The notes below the pieces were generated by a model. That model was not told the DNA's origin. It saw only the letters and a list, made by a program, of their open reading frames with translations, and did not search any database. From the NCBI GenBank assembly GCA_944470555.2, contig OX104130.1, positions 51,493,491 to 51,557,490 on the forward strand: 64,000 nucleotides of DNA, in the 5' to 3' direction. Numbering within the stretch: the stretch's first letter is position 1; every line of letters starts with the position of its first letter. The DNA is from Heterobilharzia americana. Lineage: Eukaryota; Platyhelminthes; Trematoda; Strigeidida; Schistosomatidae. Below are positions 25,649 through 36,850 of the stretch, one piece after another. A program made the position numbers and the translations under genes.

Positions 25649-25895
25649 CATTTCTGATCAGTATTTCAATAGCAAATATACACTTAATTCTATTTAAATA
25701 GATGATAAATCTACTAACATTCTATTTTAAACAACTAAGGATTCCCATAATATTCTATTGTAGTTGACTGATTATATTTTCATTTATCTAGTTTTATAAA
25801 CAGTTAAATAATTCAACATATTTAACTAGCTCAGTTGATTGAACACATTGAATGCAGTGGTAAATTTATGATTTTATTGTCTGTATTTTTGACAG
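25649..25895 (+). other. Upstream intron flank of the first SERINC exon
   Basis: AT-rich sequence. It ends in a strong T-rich acceptor (TGTATTTTTGACAG, ending at 25895). The in-frame translation of the T-rich tract looks like a membrane segment, but this is most simply a polypyrimidine tract. An alternative acceptor CTCAG ends at 25834 and would add about 20 residues. Confidence 0.4.
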
Positions 25896-26042
25896 CATTA
25901 AATCTACTTGCTGATGCAGTGGCTGATTTGCCTAATCCAAAAGTTTTTCGTAGACCTTCTGCACGTCAACCTCGATTAAATGATCAAATACCTAGCACAT
26001 CAAATGTGATATCTCAAAGTGTAGTAAATAATTTAGGCAATT
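25896..26042 (+). CDS. SERINC-gene exon (proposed first visible exon), hydrophilic segment
   Basis: The frame reads ALNLLADAVADLPNPKVFRR and continues as a Ser/Asn/Gln-rich stretch to NNLGN. It ends at the donor GTAAGT (26043-26048) in phase 1. With the acceptor at 25895 the exon is 147 bases and starts in phase 1, so it is symmetric. An alternative start at 25835 (acceptor CTCAG) would make it 208 bases and start in phase 0. The last base T joins GT of the next exon to make a cysteine codon. No domain is recognised. Placement in the SERINC gene is inferred from the phase-compatible chain of exons to the conserved C-terminus. Confidence 0.55.
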
Positions 26043-26525
26043 GTAAGTTTATTTCTGCTTTTTGTTTGTTAGAATTGTAAACAGTTCAATTGGTTACTCT
26101 TTACTACTTATTTTCTTGTCTCTAGTAGTATGTTTAAACCATTGTAAATAACTACATTTCTTACTACGACAAGTAATAAGTTATCAAGAGAATCATAGTT
26201 GCAACCAGTTTCTGATGAATGACTTGTGAAATTCTATTGAATTGCTCTTCCTACTGAAATAAAAACTCAACTTTTTAGCAGGCTATTCAATCATCAGTCA
26301 ACCACTCGTATACTTTTTATAGTTTTAACCGATACTGTTTTAGATATTGTCAGCTGGCTGCACTAAACAGTTCATTTTATTGTATTTTTTTGTCACTGGT
26401 AACTATGCTTGTCAGAAAATAAAGATAATTTGGTCCTTTAGTTTATCTGGTACAATAGTGTTACTGATAGCCCTGAAGGTTACTTGCGAAAATCTTAATG
26501 GGACGTCAGGGTGTTGTCGGTGTCC
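26043..26525 (+). other. Intron sequence, no recognised feature
   Basis: Start of the proposed intron 26043-31603. AT-rich sequence. Confidence 0.35.

Positions 26526-26589
<64 letters not shown>
26526..26589. repeat. (ATT)n microsatellite
   Basis: About 21 uninterrupted ATT units. It may have grown from the (TAA)n tail of a vanished RTE insertion on the - strand, but no RTE sequence remains next to it. Confidence 0.9.
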
Positions 26590-27289
26590 CACTGAACAAA
26601 CATTAAGCCATACTACTGACCACTATGTTGAGTAGAACAGTGTATGATATTTATTGTCATGGAGATATTCCATCCACCGTGTTAGTCCATTTTTTCATTT
26701 CCTGCCAATAATAGTGTTTTTGGAATGCCTGCTTCATTGTCTTTTTGAAAAACTACCATTCTTGAGAACTCCATTTCATAGGATTAGTTTCATTTTTTTG
26801 TGAAACACTAACTGGAGTGGATAGTAGCATGATCAGTCTATGAGTTAACGAACCATTGATATAACTCATATGTTTTAAAATTTCAAACTTAACAGGTAGA
26901 CTTCTGTAATGTCTCAGCCCTAAAAACTAAAAAGCTAAATTGATTACTCATCAGTGACTTGTTGATGTACTCCATCATACCCTACAGGGAATCATTTGTG
27001 GCTTGCATAGCCTAATGATGAGTTATTTGACTTCAACGGTAGATGTTGCAGGTTAAAATCATTGAGCGAACACCGTTTTCTTCATAGACGCAGATACACC
27101 AAACTGACCATTACCAACCAATATGAGTTTGAAGTCAAACGGGGCTTCCTCTAAATCAACTTCTAACATCTGACATAGCGCGACATGGCTGTACTCATTC
27201 GTTTTCTTTCTCTTTCAATCTGTTTCTCTATATTTAACATACATTGTAGCCTATATTTTGCTCCAGTTCAATATTCTACATCTATTTCT
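26590..27289. other. Intron sequence, no recognised feature
   Basis: AT-rich sequence within the proposed intron 26043-31603. Nothing is supported. Confidence 0.35.
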
Positions 27290-27906
27290 AATCCCGACTG
27301 ATGCCACAATAAATAATACTCCCTTCAGCTGCCTGGTCACTTTCTCAAGCTCACTAATATCCATGGGTTGGGCTGCATTCACTAGTTGTAGCTGCTGAGC
27401 ACTGGTTATCGGGACTGTGCAGCCAATAACTGTACTTGGAAGTCCTCACCTAAAGTCGGAACTGTTCGTCGAAGTAGTTTTGTCACCTTCACAGACAGTG
27501 GATCTTCGTCTGTTCCAAGTTTCGTGCTCCGGAACTGCTGCATCGCCAGCTCTCTGTCCTCTGGACTGTCATATTCTGCCTCCAGTTGTTCAACCATTCT
27601 CTCGCAAATCTCCTTCCCATCCACGCGTTTCAAGTCATCATGTGTCGCTTTCGCTCTATCCCTGAGCAACTTACCAAGGACCACGACCTTCGCTCCTGGA
27701 TCCCTGATACTCACCAGCTCTGCAATCGACTCGAAATCCCTGAGGAAAGCCTCAAACACTACAAGCCACAAAATCTTCATCACATCAAGAAGCAGAGACA
27801 TCAGTTGTAAGAAAACGACAAAGTATGAGACACAGGAGAGAATGTTTATCGAAACATTTTGTACAGTGCTGATGAAATATTGTACACTTTCCATTAAAAT
27901 AATCAA
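27290..27906 (-). mobile_element. Gag-like retroelement fragment
   Basis: The - strand frame (27406-27906) is unusually long for this window. Its downstream two-thirds is charged and helical: EAFLRDFESIAELVSIRDPG, then VLGKLLRDRAKATHDDLKRV and ATK-type ends, reaching LLRRTVPTLGEDFQVQLLAA. The pattern of short helices with LRRTVP and a VQLLAAQ end resembles gag or capsid segments of LTR retroelements. No zinc knuckle, protease or LTR was seen. The first about 50 residues are hydrophobic and T-rich and are probably not part of it. GC content is higher than in the flanks, which also fits a mobile element. The family is not certain. Confidence 0.4.
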
Positions 27907-28679
27907 TTACATGAGGTGTTTCATTTCCTCTTCTCTTCCTGTCTTGGTTTTCACTTTATATGCTCACATTGTCTCTTGCGTTTCTCTGGGCAGAATATTC
28001 ACCCATCGCTCGTAATTGCCTATGACTTCTGCTACTTATTTCCGTTCTTATCAGCAGCACCCGCCACATTGGTTGTCTAACTAAACGTTAGCAGCGGAAG
28101 TGGTATTGAACCCCTGTATGCATTGGTCAAAGCTTGGATGCCAAAGGTAATGAACAACAGCCGCACAAAATTACCGTGAAACCAGGGCTTGGTTTAAACC
28201 GATATTACTTATGAGCTACTTGACACATAGGGGAAACTCATACTTACCTTCCATAGGCTATGTATGAAAGTTGTTGTTTTGCTTCTTGATATTGAAAAAT
28301 CTCTCGTAGCTCCACAATCAGAAGTATCATCATTACTTACTTATTGAAAGCAATCAGCTTTACAATACTTTCATAATCGCTTTATCACTGAACTTAATTA
28401 GCCACCTCTCCTTGCATTTTCTTTAAGCTATATCCATTTGCATGTAAGTGCTTTCTATACCATTAACTTTTAAATCATAGTTGTCAGCATTAATTACCAA
28501 TAAAATGAGTGTTTGAATCGAAATCCACTTTCAACTGAGATTACTTCTGGTGGAGATTTTTAAAAGCTTATTGATGGTCTTTCTTCTTAGTATAGCTTCT
28601 GAAAATACTTCATATCACTAAAGTTTACTTAAGAATTGAATATCGCACTGATCCAACTGAATTCTAATTTGTTGAAGTC
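27907..28679. other. Intron sequence, no recognised feature
   Basis: AT-rich sequence. The 28080-28230 part is somewhat richer in GC and may be an old repeat, but I cannot classify it. Confidence 0.3.
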
Positions 28680-28840
28680 TGGTTGACGTAGTGGATAAAA
28701 CCTTGAGGCTTTAAGTGATGGGTACTGTGTTCGAGTTTCAATGGAAACAATATTACTCACTGGGGTGCAGGCACACCCAGCTGACGAGTCGCAAATAGGA
28801 CGAAACGCGCGTCCTGAATTCCACTGCTAGTCACTAAGAT
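28680..28840 (+). repeat. Family A hammerhead SINE, sense in a SERINC intron
   Basis: The head has GTAGTGGATAAAACC near 28688 and a B-box-like GTGTTCGAGTTTC near 28728. It is followed by the hammerhead at 28767-28827 and a short tail. Confidence 0.75.
28767..28827 (+). ncRNA. Hammerhead ribozyme with intact core, GUC triplet
   Basis: CTGACGA is at 28781-28787, GAAA at 28802-28805, and the GTC cleavage triplet at 28811-28813 predicts cleavage after 28813. Stem III is the minimal ACGC/GCGT seen in schistosome ribozymes. Stem II pairs for three bases with one G-G mismatch. Stem I is short (CAG/CTG) before a mismatch, but the outer GCAGG and CCACTGC segments remain. Activity is plausible but not certain. 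Confidence 0.7.
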
Positions 28841-29029
28841 GATTACTACTCTCTTGAGCGTCATTCAGATATTTTATCGAAGCTCTAGAGTAATTCGGAA
28901 TTTTACTTCTTAAATCATTTAAAAATACCATGAAACACTTCATAAAATTCTCAGTAAATTGTGTGTTAGAATCTAAATTTTGTGTTTTTGCATCCCTTTT
29001 TAATCTGATTGGATTGTCTTACCTCATAG

Positions 29030-29150
29030 TGCCAGATCTTTTAGATTTCGTCGTCGATTGGACTGAATCGATCGGTCACTTTTGGTACACGGACTCGTAT
29101 GTAGGGGCTTCGATATTACTGGTAATTAAGGTTTGAAACTAATGTTGAAT
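29030..29150 (-). repeat. Family A tail fragment
   Basis: GATTGGACTGAATCGATCGG and ATAGTGGCTAGTAATGGA match the tail end of family A in - orientation. The ribozyme and head are missing. Confidence 0.6.
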
Positions 29151-29235
29151 AGTGGCTAGTAATGGAGTACAGGTCATTCATTTCATTCCTTTTGAAACTG
29201 ATCAGGTAGACGTGCCTGTCTCTCAGTGAATGATA

Positions 29236-29372
29236 TTGTTTCCATTGTGACTAGTTCGAAGTGATGGCTTCTGAGTTCGGGTGTCAGGAGGAACTATATT
29301 ACTCACTAGGGGGCAGGTATATCCAGTAGACGAGCCCTTAACAGGATGACACCCACTTTTTGGATTCAACCG
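29236..29372 (+). repeat. Family A hammerhead SINE, degenerate
   Basis: The head and B box (GAGTTCGGGTGTC, about 29272) are followed by a ribozyme region at about 29311-29360 with GTAGACGAGC in place of the CUGANGA core and GATGACAC in place of GAAAC. It is not expected to be active. It faces the - strand fragment at 29030-29150. Confidence 0.6.
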
Positions 29373-30009
29373 TTAACCACTATCCATCACTGATCATATT
29401 GTTCGATACCTTTGGTGGGATATAAAGTAATCAATGTCTAATGCCGAAGTGTACTGTTCACACATGCCAAAAGAATTCTCAATTTAACGATATAACTAAC
29501 TGTTGTAGTCATGTACTTAAAAAAAAGGTAACTTTTTATACTTTTGACGTTGCTGATTATCTGAATAACTCAGGTTACTTGGATGACATTATTCTGTTAA
29601 ACGAAAATGTTGACAATGTGCACAACCCTATAAGCACTCATAATCACCACATTCTGAACATGCCTATGATAAACAACAGCAACATGGATGCTAGTGTAAA
29701 CTGCCAATTTTGAAAAACTGTCTTATTCCTGAGCTAATTATGCACATTTTTGCTTGTGTTAGGTAAACAGTTCAAACCACTGGATACTTAAGTTTCAGTT
29801 ATGTGCAGCTGAGGTGCAACGGAAAATGCGCACGTCAACTGGAGATTGATGCCGCTCACTGGCTGTATACAGCATCATAAAGTAGGCTTTGAACCACTTT
29901 TGGTATACAATAACTAATAACATAGTCTATAAATGGTCTAGCTGGTCGGATCCTCACATGTTGAACTGGTTTCCAAATCATTGCTTGTTGTATGAAAGAT
30001 AAGAGCCTG
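29373..30009. other. Intron sequence with one unassigned open frame
   Basis: The frame 29441-29713 (+) has a cysteine-rich start (MPKCTVHTC) but no further recognised pattern. It is not called a gene here. Confidence 0.3.
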
Positions 30010-30240
30010 ATTTAGTTAGCCATTATTCTCAAACGGAAGGCTTCTGAGATGCTGGAGAATATCTGTAGTTCAGGAAGAGGATTTTGATGGTGTTGTGTTT
30101 TCTGAGCTATATGGTTTAATCGTGAAGCCTTCATTGTCATTCTAGAGAACATCATCAGCACAAACTTTGGAAAGAAGTGAGCTACGGGAAGCATAAAACC
30201 TAATTCCAGGGCTTCCTGCTAATTTCCTCCTCCTATTTAA
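30010..30240 (-). repeat. Penelope-like 3' region, isolated fragment
   Basis: It shares ordered motifs (TTCTAGA, AACATCATCAGCA, GAAAGAAGTGAGCTA) with 35330-35430, where the same sequence lies downstream of a Penelope-like endonuclease on the - strand. A third copy lies at about 37660-37750. Confidence 0.45.
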
Positions 30241-31603
30241 CATCTATGTGAGTCTATCATGGTTGTGAGTCTCTTAGTTTTGTGGTCACATTGGAAAATG
30301 ACCGACGGAGTTCGATCAGCACGTAGGAATAAACAACCTGATGTTGGTTACCCTCAAGTGATCAGTCAGAGTCTTCACTTCTATTTTAAATGGTTCATTA
30401 GGTTCTTCTAAACACTTCACATATGAAATAACTACCTCATAAATTAAAATAGATTGTGGTGAAGTTCAGTCTTTCCTAGGAGACCCTTAGAGGGGTATTG
30501 GAGTTATTTTTTTTCAGATATCAGAGTTATAAAAGTGATATTATTTCCATATTTAGTTAACCACCTCTCCTGGACGATAAACTGATTGATTATACTATTG
30601 GTGCTTGTATAGTTAAAGTCTTATATAACTGTAGTAGAGAATAATAGAATTATGTCATCACGAGTTGTAAACATCAGGTTGGCTAAACAATTCCCACCAA
30701 TAATTAAATTGTTAGTTTTTGAGGATTGGTTGATTGATTTCAAGTTAGTATTCATTATGGAATGGTATCAGTTAGTGAGTCATTGAAAAACTGTAAACAC
30801 TGAACGGCTATTTCATTTTAGTACGATACACCTCAGTACTGCTCACCCAGGACCGTTAGGGATTGCAGAGAGCACGTTACCTTTTCTGCCACTGGGTTGG
30901 AATTAAATGGTTTTTATTTTTCAACTTCTCTTAGCTCGTAATATAGTGCTAAGATCATTCAATATCATGGAAAAGTATTCGTGTTTCCTGTTCCGATTCG
31001 TATATTAATTCAATGTGTACTGCATGTTATGTATAATCATCGGATTTTCTACTCATTTCATTATTTTCGATCAATAAATTTTCTTATTAAGCTTACGTAG
31101 AACGCAAATGATGTATACATTTCCACCCAAATATTAACATTATGTTGACTTAGGTTCAGATTAAAACTGTAAAGGTCTATAAGTTGAGAACCATCGATAC
31201 CGATCATTGCTTTACGTTCACTAAATCTTACTACCCCAGAAACACTAGATAAATGCTAGACATTCTCTTAGATCACCTTTTTGAGCTCGGTATGATAACG
31301 AAAGTAAATGATACTATATTAAATAAACATTGGTTGCAGCACCCTATCGCAGTTCCTACGTTCTTCTTTTTTGTTGCGAAATATTCCGTTTGTAAGTCTT
31401 GCTTATAGTGATTGTTACAGACTAGAATTCGATTTCATCTTTCTAGGTTTTGTCAACTGTTATATAACTGATGTGAATTATAGCCTCCTTGAAAAATTTT
31501 TAAACGTTTTTTCCAATTTATATTATTATTTATTCATCTTTTTACGTGACATATTCCACTTTAACTTCAGCATTCCTTTGTTTATAAATTAACTGTAATT
31601 CAG
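30241..31603. other. Intron sequence with one weak repeat
   Basis: 30810-30920 loosely matches family B on the - strand (CACCTCAGTACTGCTCACCC and the following tRNA-like part). The rest is AT-rich intron ending in the acceptor AATTCAG at 31603. Confidence 0.35.
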
Positions 31604-32179
31604 GTAATGTACAAAATACAATGGACGAATTATCAACATCTCCAATCCTTGATAATGCTAAAAAGCAAACTAACCGTACTGTTAAATCAACTCTACGCTT
31701 AGCTTCATCTGAGCCAGATCTAACAATTACTATGCGAAATTATTCACGTCAACGTGGTGATATACGTGATTTAGATTGGTCAGTAATCACTAATGATCCT
31801 TGCAACAATAAGACATTAAAAAATAAAGCTAATAAAAGACCTCGGAAACATTCATTGACTTCTTCATCGAATCAACGAATTGGTTATCTTCGACATAAAA
31901 AGGTTAAACGATCAAAAAGTCGACTAAAATCATCTGATGACAACATCAACAACTCTGAAAGTCATAGTTATCATCATGATGAGAGTAATTTTCTAACTGA
32001 TGGTGACAACAGTCGTCGTGATATTGATAATTCAAAGTTAACTGATGTCAAGCCTACAATTCAATTTAAGAAGAGAATTAAAAAAACTTTACGTGGAACA
32101 TACCGTTTAAATTCAAACGAAAAACGTATTGTTAACGATTTATTTTTATTTAGTGCAGATGGTCTTCCTGAAAAAGTTG
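31604..32179 (+). CDS. SERINC-gene exon, 192-codon hydrophilic insertion segment
   Basis: A 576-base exon bounded by acceptor AACTGTAATTCAG and donor GTAAGT (32180-32185), phase 1 at both ends. It is open throughout, in a region where chance frames rarely exceed 100 codons. The product is hydrophilic and probably disordered. It starts NVQNTMDELSTSPILDN, has basic clusters (KKVKRSKSRLKSS near residue 100, KKRIKKTLRGTYRLNSNEKR near 160), an acidic Ser/Asn/His-rich part, and ends in VNDLFLFSADGLPEKVG. No known domain is recognised. Codon use is AT-rich like the neighbouring exons. It is best read as part of a lineage-specific loop in a SERINC protein. If the exon were a separate gene, the ATG at 31621 would be the obvious start. 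Confidence 0.7.
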
Positions 32180-32679
32180 GTAAGTAATTTCAATAATCTT
32201 TATATTACAAAAGGAGAGATTTTCTATAAAACTTGTTACAATTGTATCGGTATATAGAACCAGTATGTTAATTTAGCCATAGCTTGACCAGCATGGTCAT
32301 CACTATCATGATTTTCCTCATATTGAATGCAACTAGCCTCAAGCAATATGGTTAACTGATTTGTGAGTAAGTCATGTGCCAAACGAAGTTTACTTGGTCA
32401 TCTTTTGAGACATGCGTAAGGAAAACTGATGCTCTACTAAAAGAAATTACATTGTTTTATCTTTCATAGTCTTATTGAATCCAAGATATTTAACTCTGTT
32501 TGGTTACAGTGGAAACGTTTGTTCATCTTGCATCAGTAAGAGTTGATACACGTTCCAGTGATAATGTATATCGATTCCGGTTCATAATTATATTCTGAAA
32601 GTAGCCTGGAAATATTTCGTATTTAACTGAGCTTAAGAGTAGGTCAGGAGTTAAGAAAAGTAACATTTACTAATGATAG
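32180..32679 (+). other. Intron sequence, no recognised feature
   Basis: Start of the proposed 14.1 kb intron 32180-46326. Confidence 0.35.
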
Positions 32680-32840
32680 GTGGTAGATAGCAGTGGAATC
32701 CTGGATACACGTTTCGTCCTATTCGGGACTCGCCGGCTGGATGTACTTGCCTCCAGAGAGAATTCTTGTTCCCACTAAGACTCGAACTCGGGACCGATTG
32801 CTTCAAACACCAAAGAGTTATCCACTAAGCAGCAGCATGG
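32680..32840 (-). repeat. Family A hammerhead SINE, core mutated
   Basis: On the - strand the head (A box GTGGATAAC near 32820, B box GAGTTCGAGTC near 32785) is followed by the ribozyme at about 32760-32690. Stem II (GTCCC..AGGAC), GAAAC and stem I are well kept. The core reads CCGGCGA instead of CTGANGA, with U4 to C and A6 to G, so it should be inactive. Confidence 0.75.
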
Positions 32841-33834
32841 AAATCCTTCACCAGTTTGTCTGATAGGAAGATGCAGCAGAAGGAAATCTTGCATAAAATT
32901 GCATCACTTCTGGCCTACCACATTTCAAAACAGTACGGAATAAAGAAGTAGATGGCGTAAAAGATAAAAAAACAATTCATCAGAGGGATTTTTCTTCTTT
33001 AATGATATCAGGAAGCGTCTGACTATGTCAGTCAAAAAGTCATTCTCTTCTTTGAAACTTTGAGTTATCTCCTCTAATCAACAATTGATTCGTAGATAAG
33101 ATAAACTGTAGCTTTAAGACATATCAGTATGCATCTACAATTTTAACGCTCTGGAGTTAGCTATACTCTCAGAACAAAGGATGCACTCTTCTTTCGTGTT
33201 TCTGATCGCTAACATGTATCCCTATTAAGAGATCAATATAGATCTATCAACAGTTCAACGCTTTAGCATCTAGTCAATTCAAGTCACTTAACTCTATCGA
33301 TATCCTTTTTTAAAATAGTTTACAAAGTTAAACCAAATATTTCAAAATTAGTAGCATTTCATCGTCCAATTCAAGCTTAAATACTGTGCGCAGAAGAAGT
33401 TCGTTCACCTTCGTCTTCTTCTATGGTCTTTATTCCCTTCTTCTACCTTTCTAACCTCATCATTTCCCTAAAATCCTTATCTCTTTCGTTACCTTCTTTT
33501 CATTCATCATTTTGATACTTAATCATTTTACTTCACATCTAGTAATAATATTCGCCTTGTCAAAATCCTTGTGTTTCTGATTATTTTTTATCGTCTTGTC
33601 CAATATTACGTAGTTTCTTTCTGCATTTAGATTTAGTTTTTCATTCTATTCTTGAACACTGGAATGATGATGCAACCTCACACTGTTGACTGACTATAGA
33701 CAATTATTTGTTTCCAGAGCTTATACATGCGATTGTACAACTTCAGTAGATAGTAATGTGGAAAAAGAAAATCCTGACTGAATTGTGACTTTGTTAAATG
33801 ACAAGAATATGTGTGGGTAGAAAAAATTAAACAT
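32841..33834. other. Intron sequence, no recognised feature
   Basis: A pyrimidine-rich stretch at 33400-33700 loosely resembles repeat D. Otherwise nothing is recognised. Confidence 0.3.
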
Positions 33835-34280
33835 TATGAATCTATCTGGAGGTTTGTGGAGGTTTATTAATTGACTTGGCTTCTGATTAATCTAGCGCTT
33901 AATGGTGACTAGCTGAGAGGTGATTCCTGAAGTTCCAATGAGCAGTCATTACCAGTGGAGTTAACCAAGTCGAATATGAGGACAGTTACTCGACGACGAT
34001 ATTGGATGTAGGTTCGCGCTATATTGTGAACTGACAGAAGTAGGAAATGTGGACCACTGGATTCCGACCCAGTGGCTTATTGATAACGTGCTGACCACGG
34101 AATCTGACGGTCCTGGTTTCGACTCCTGGTGGGTTCATGAGTGCGCACTGCTGAGGAGTGTCATACTAGGACGAAACAGCTGTCCGGTGCTTTCAGGTTT
34201 CCAGTGTCCCTCCAAGTGATGTCAGTCTATGATGAAATCCAACCTTAAACCAATTAATAAACCTCCAGATAGAATTATGA
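33835..34280 (+). repeat. Family B hammerhead SINE with terminal inverted repeats
   Basis: The left end (AATCTATCTGGAGGTTT, about 33839) is the reverse complement of the right end (AAACCTCCAGATAGAATT, about 34260-34277). Next to each is the motif ATTAATTG or CAATTAAT. Inside lie a long left part shared with 47615-47800, a tRNA-like part (CTTATTGATAACGTGC and a B-box-like GGTTTCGACTCC), the hammerhead, and a short tail. It is sense in the proposed SERINC intron. Very high similarity to the 47.6-47.95 kb copy suggests both are young. Confidence 0.7.
34145..34190 (+). ncRNA. Hammerhead ribozyme, family B type, intact core
   Basis: CTGAGGA is at 34151-34157, GAAA at 34173-34176 and GTC at 34182-34184. 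Stem I pairs GCACTG (34145-34150) with CGGTGC (34185-34190), with one G-U pair. Stem III is ACAG/CTGT. Stem II (GTGTC..GGAC) is weaker than in the copy at 18.1 kb. The stems differ in sequence from family A, so this is an independent ribozyme family. Confidence 0.65.
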
Positions 34281-35329
34281 ACCTTATTCACAAAAACGGT
34301 AAGTGGCGAGGTGAAAGTAAAACCGGAGGGTAATAGGCAAATCGATGGCGCAGATATATTCACGTCTTAATGTCTCCTAAAGCTCGAACATTCTCCCTAA
34401 CCGTTATCTTCAGACTTTTTATTCTCACATACAACTTTGTCTACTTTGATATAACTCTTTTTCTATCCACCTGTTTTTTGTATACTACTGTCCAAAGTGA
34501 CAACTTGAGCCGATACACTTGTGTACAGGGTTCCACTTTGATTCTATCCCTGTCTGTCTGTCTCCAGAGAGAAGTGGAATGTTCATCTTTGTGGACTGGA
34601 TTTTAACACTATCTATAAAAACCACAAGTTAGCTGAAATTTCAGACCACCTGAAAGGAATAACTTACTGCCATTAAATCGCTGTTCAAATGAAAGTATCG
34701 CGACCTCGCTTCTACGCTACCATCACAGTATGGATTGCTTGTTTTATAGCAGTCAATACTCAGGAATTCGTCCACCAACCTTCCATATGTATTATGATTT
34801 TAAAGAATGAAGGTTTCAGCTATTTTAAGTATTGAGTACCTGCGGTAAAACACTAAATCTAGTTAGGTGTCCGTAAAGCAGTTTGTTTGAAATTCGGTAG
34901 GGGCGAGAATCGGCTTCCATAGATTCCCCTGACCTAATTCATGCAGGAAACTAACATTCATCGTTCCTGAATAGCTAAAAATATGATATCAAAACGGGGC
35001 ATTAAATAGATGCACAAACTTCATTTAAGCCCCTGTATTAGGCCCGTTAGGGACATATATTATAGTTTGTTGAGGCTTTAGCCACTAGGTAATTCAAGCC
35101 ACCTTTATGTGCTAAAAACCAATTTTTCATCACATTAGACCTTCCTTAGTAAGTTCAGCTTTAAAACAAAGGTTATTGTACTATTAACTTTTATTACTGG
35201 TGCTTTATTGATCTTCATTGTTATGTTGACCTTCAATGCAATCTCCTCCTCTGACCGATAACTATTTTCCAATCCCTCTGACTCTTTAATTTTCCTATAA
35301 ACGACAGATACGTATGTGGTCAGATTGTT
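34281..35329. other. Intron sequence, no recognised feature
   Basis: The open frame at 34370-34606 has no family resemblance. Nothing is supported. Confidence 0.35.
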
Positions 35330-35885
35330 CGAAATGTTTTGATGGGATTGAGTTCTCCGAGCTAGACTGTTCAGTGGTCATCATTCTAGACAATATCATC
35401 AGCAAAAACTTCAGAAAGAAGTGAGCTATAGGGTTTTCTCCATGTCTATTTTCATTGGTTGTCTTGATGACCTAAAATTTGACCTTCTTGTTGTTTCTTA
35501 TTGGTTGATAGATTGGATCAGTGTCACTATATCTGTTGATCGCTGACTAACCTGGATACCGAGCTTCTTTGAGATTCTCTGTATTTCCTCTATCCAGGAT
35601 TTTCTTATTTTCCCAGTCAAATCGATGCCTACAAATGTCTGTATGCTTTGATATTAACGAAGTTATGCCATGATGCTTAACTGCTAGTTGACGGTCATGT
35701 AGATGCATATGAAGAGGGTGGTCACTCCGTCCGCTGTAGTGTTTTTCGTAGTTCCTGCAGTTTATTTTGCACCGAAAACAGATGCTTATAACACTTTCAG
35801 GATTTTTATCTGTATTGTTTAGTGATATTAAAAGATGCGTTCCTAATAGATTATAGGGGTTAGTAATTGACTCAATAACCAAGAA
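35330..35885 (-). mobile_element. Penelope-like element, degraded GIY-YIG fragment and 3' region
   Basis: The - strand frame 35547-35882 contains KINCRNYEKHYSGRSDHPLH and continues through SKHTDICRHRFDWENKKILD and NLKEARYPG. These are recognisable Penelope-like GIY-YIG and post-endonuclease positions. The YIG motif is replaced by HYS, so it is inactive. Downstream on the - strand, 35330-35540 holds the non-coding 3' region shared with 30010-30240. Confidence 0.6.
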
Positions 35886-36659
35886 TTAGTTTCATGAGGG
35901 TTTCAATAAAACACAATCATAGGTCCATGTTTACTGGGATGGTTACGCAAAAAATGGTGCATCTTATTTTGTTACCTAGGCCTAAATTCTAATACAGTAA
36001 GATTTTATTATCACTAGCAAACAAACGGCATCAACTCGATTATCAATGTTAGAGAGTGTTGGTACCGTGATTTAACCTGTTGTCTCGTAATGGAATCATC
36101 GGTTGGTTCGAATTCATACATTTTCATCTTACCCATATATCTTTGGTCACTTTCCATAAGTAAGTGTTATGTATGGTCGACTTACGAGATTTCTCAGCAT
36201 TAGGATAGCATTAGGATAATTGACACACAAACGTATATAACTCGTGTAACTATGATTCATCGGTCTAGTCGTATGATTATCAACCGCTGAATCACGGATT
36301 CCAACCTCTCTCCACACACCTAGGTCTAGACAGCCGGGTAGTAAGTATCGTTAGCCCTCATAAAAGAAGTTTGGCTCTTTTTATATGTTTTAGTTCAATA
36401 CAAAGAAGTCCATCCATCTGAACCACAAATATTCTCTATTTTTTCAACGTTCTACCTAATACGCTCTCTGGTTTTCGTTAAAATACCGTAGATTTTTTCG
36501 GTAACAAATTTAAGCTATAATTCCTACTTGAATTGTATCATCAATTATATGGAGTTGACTAACCATAAATTCCTTTCATACGTTTAATCATGTAAACATG
36601 CTCAGATCAGTATCAACCATCCGTCACTGTTATTATGAAAGCAAACCAAGTGAACTGTG
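35886..36659. other. Intron sequence, no recognised feature
   Basis: Two weak B-box-like words occur near 36108 and 36290, without supporting tRNA-like structure. Confidence 0.3.
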
Positions 36660-36850
36660 TAAACTGCTTCATCTTTTTCTTGTTCTCTTTTGATGACTTT
36701 CTAGCAATTTGACTACTGTCTTCCTTATTTCTCTCTCTTTCTTGCATCTCAGTCCATTCTCTCTTGATGTACTAACATATGTCGTGTGGGAACTTAGACT
36801 CATTACGCAGTATTACCAGGTTCCATATTAATATTTACTGACTGAACAAC
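36660..36850 (+). repeat. Dispersed repeat D, partial copy
   Basis: It shares the pyrimidine-rich tract and the CAGTATTACCAGGTTCC-like end with 12840-13170 and 39590-40150. Confidence 0.35.

Noticed and set aside
25835..25895. Apparent membrane segment FMILLSVFLTAL ahead of the first SERINC exon.
   Set aside because: It is the translation of a T-rich tract that ends in a good acceptor (TTTTTGACAG). The alternative of a longer exon cannot be excluded.
26526..26589. ATT run considered as the tail of an RTE insertion.
   Set aside because: No RTE sequence lies next to it on either side, so it is kept as a plain microsatellite.
29441..29713. Cysteine-rich start MPKCTVHTC suggested a THAP-type zinc finger.
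   Set aside because: The conserved Trp, the second CxxH pair and the AVPTIF-like end are not seen, and there is no splice or element context.
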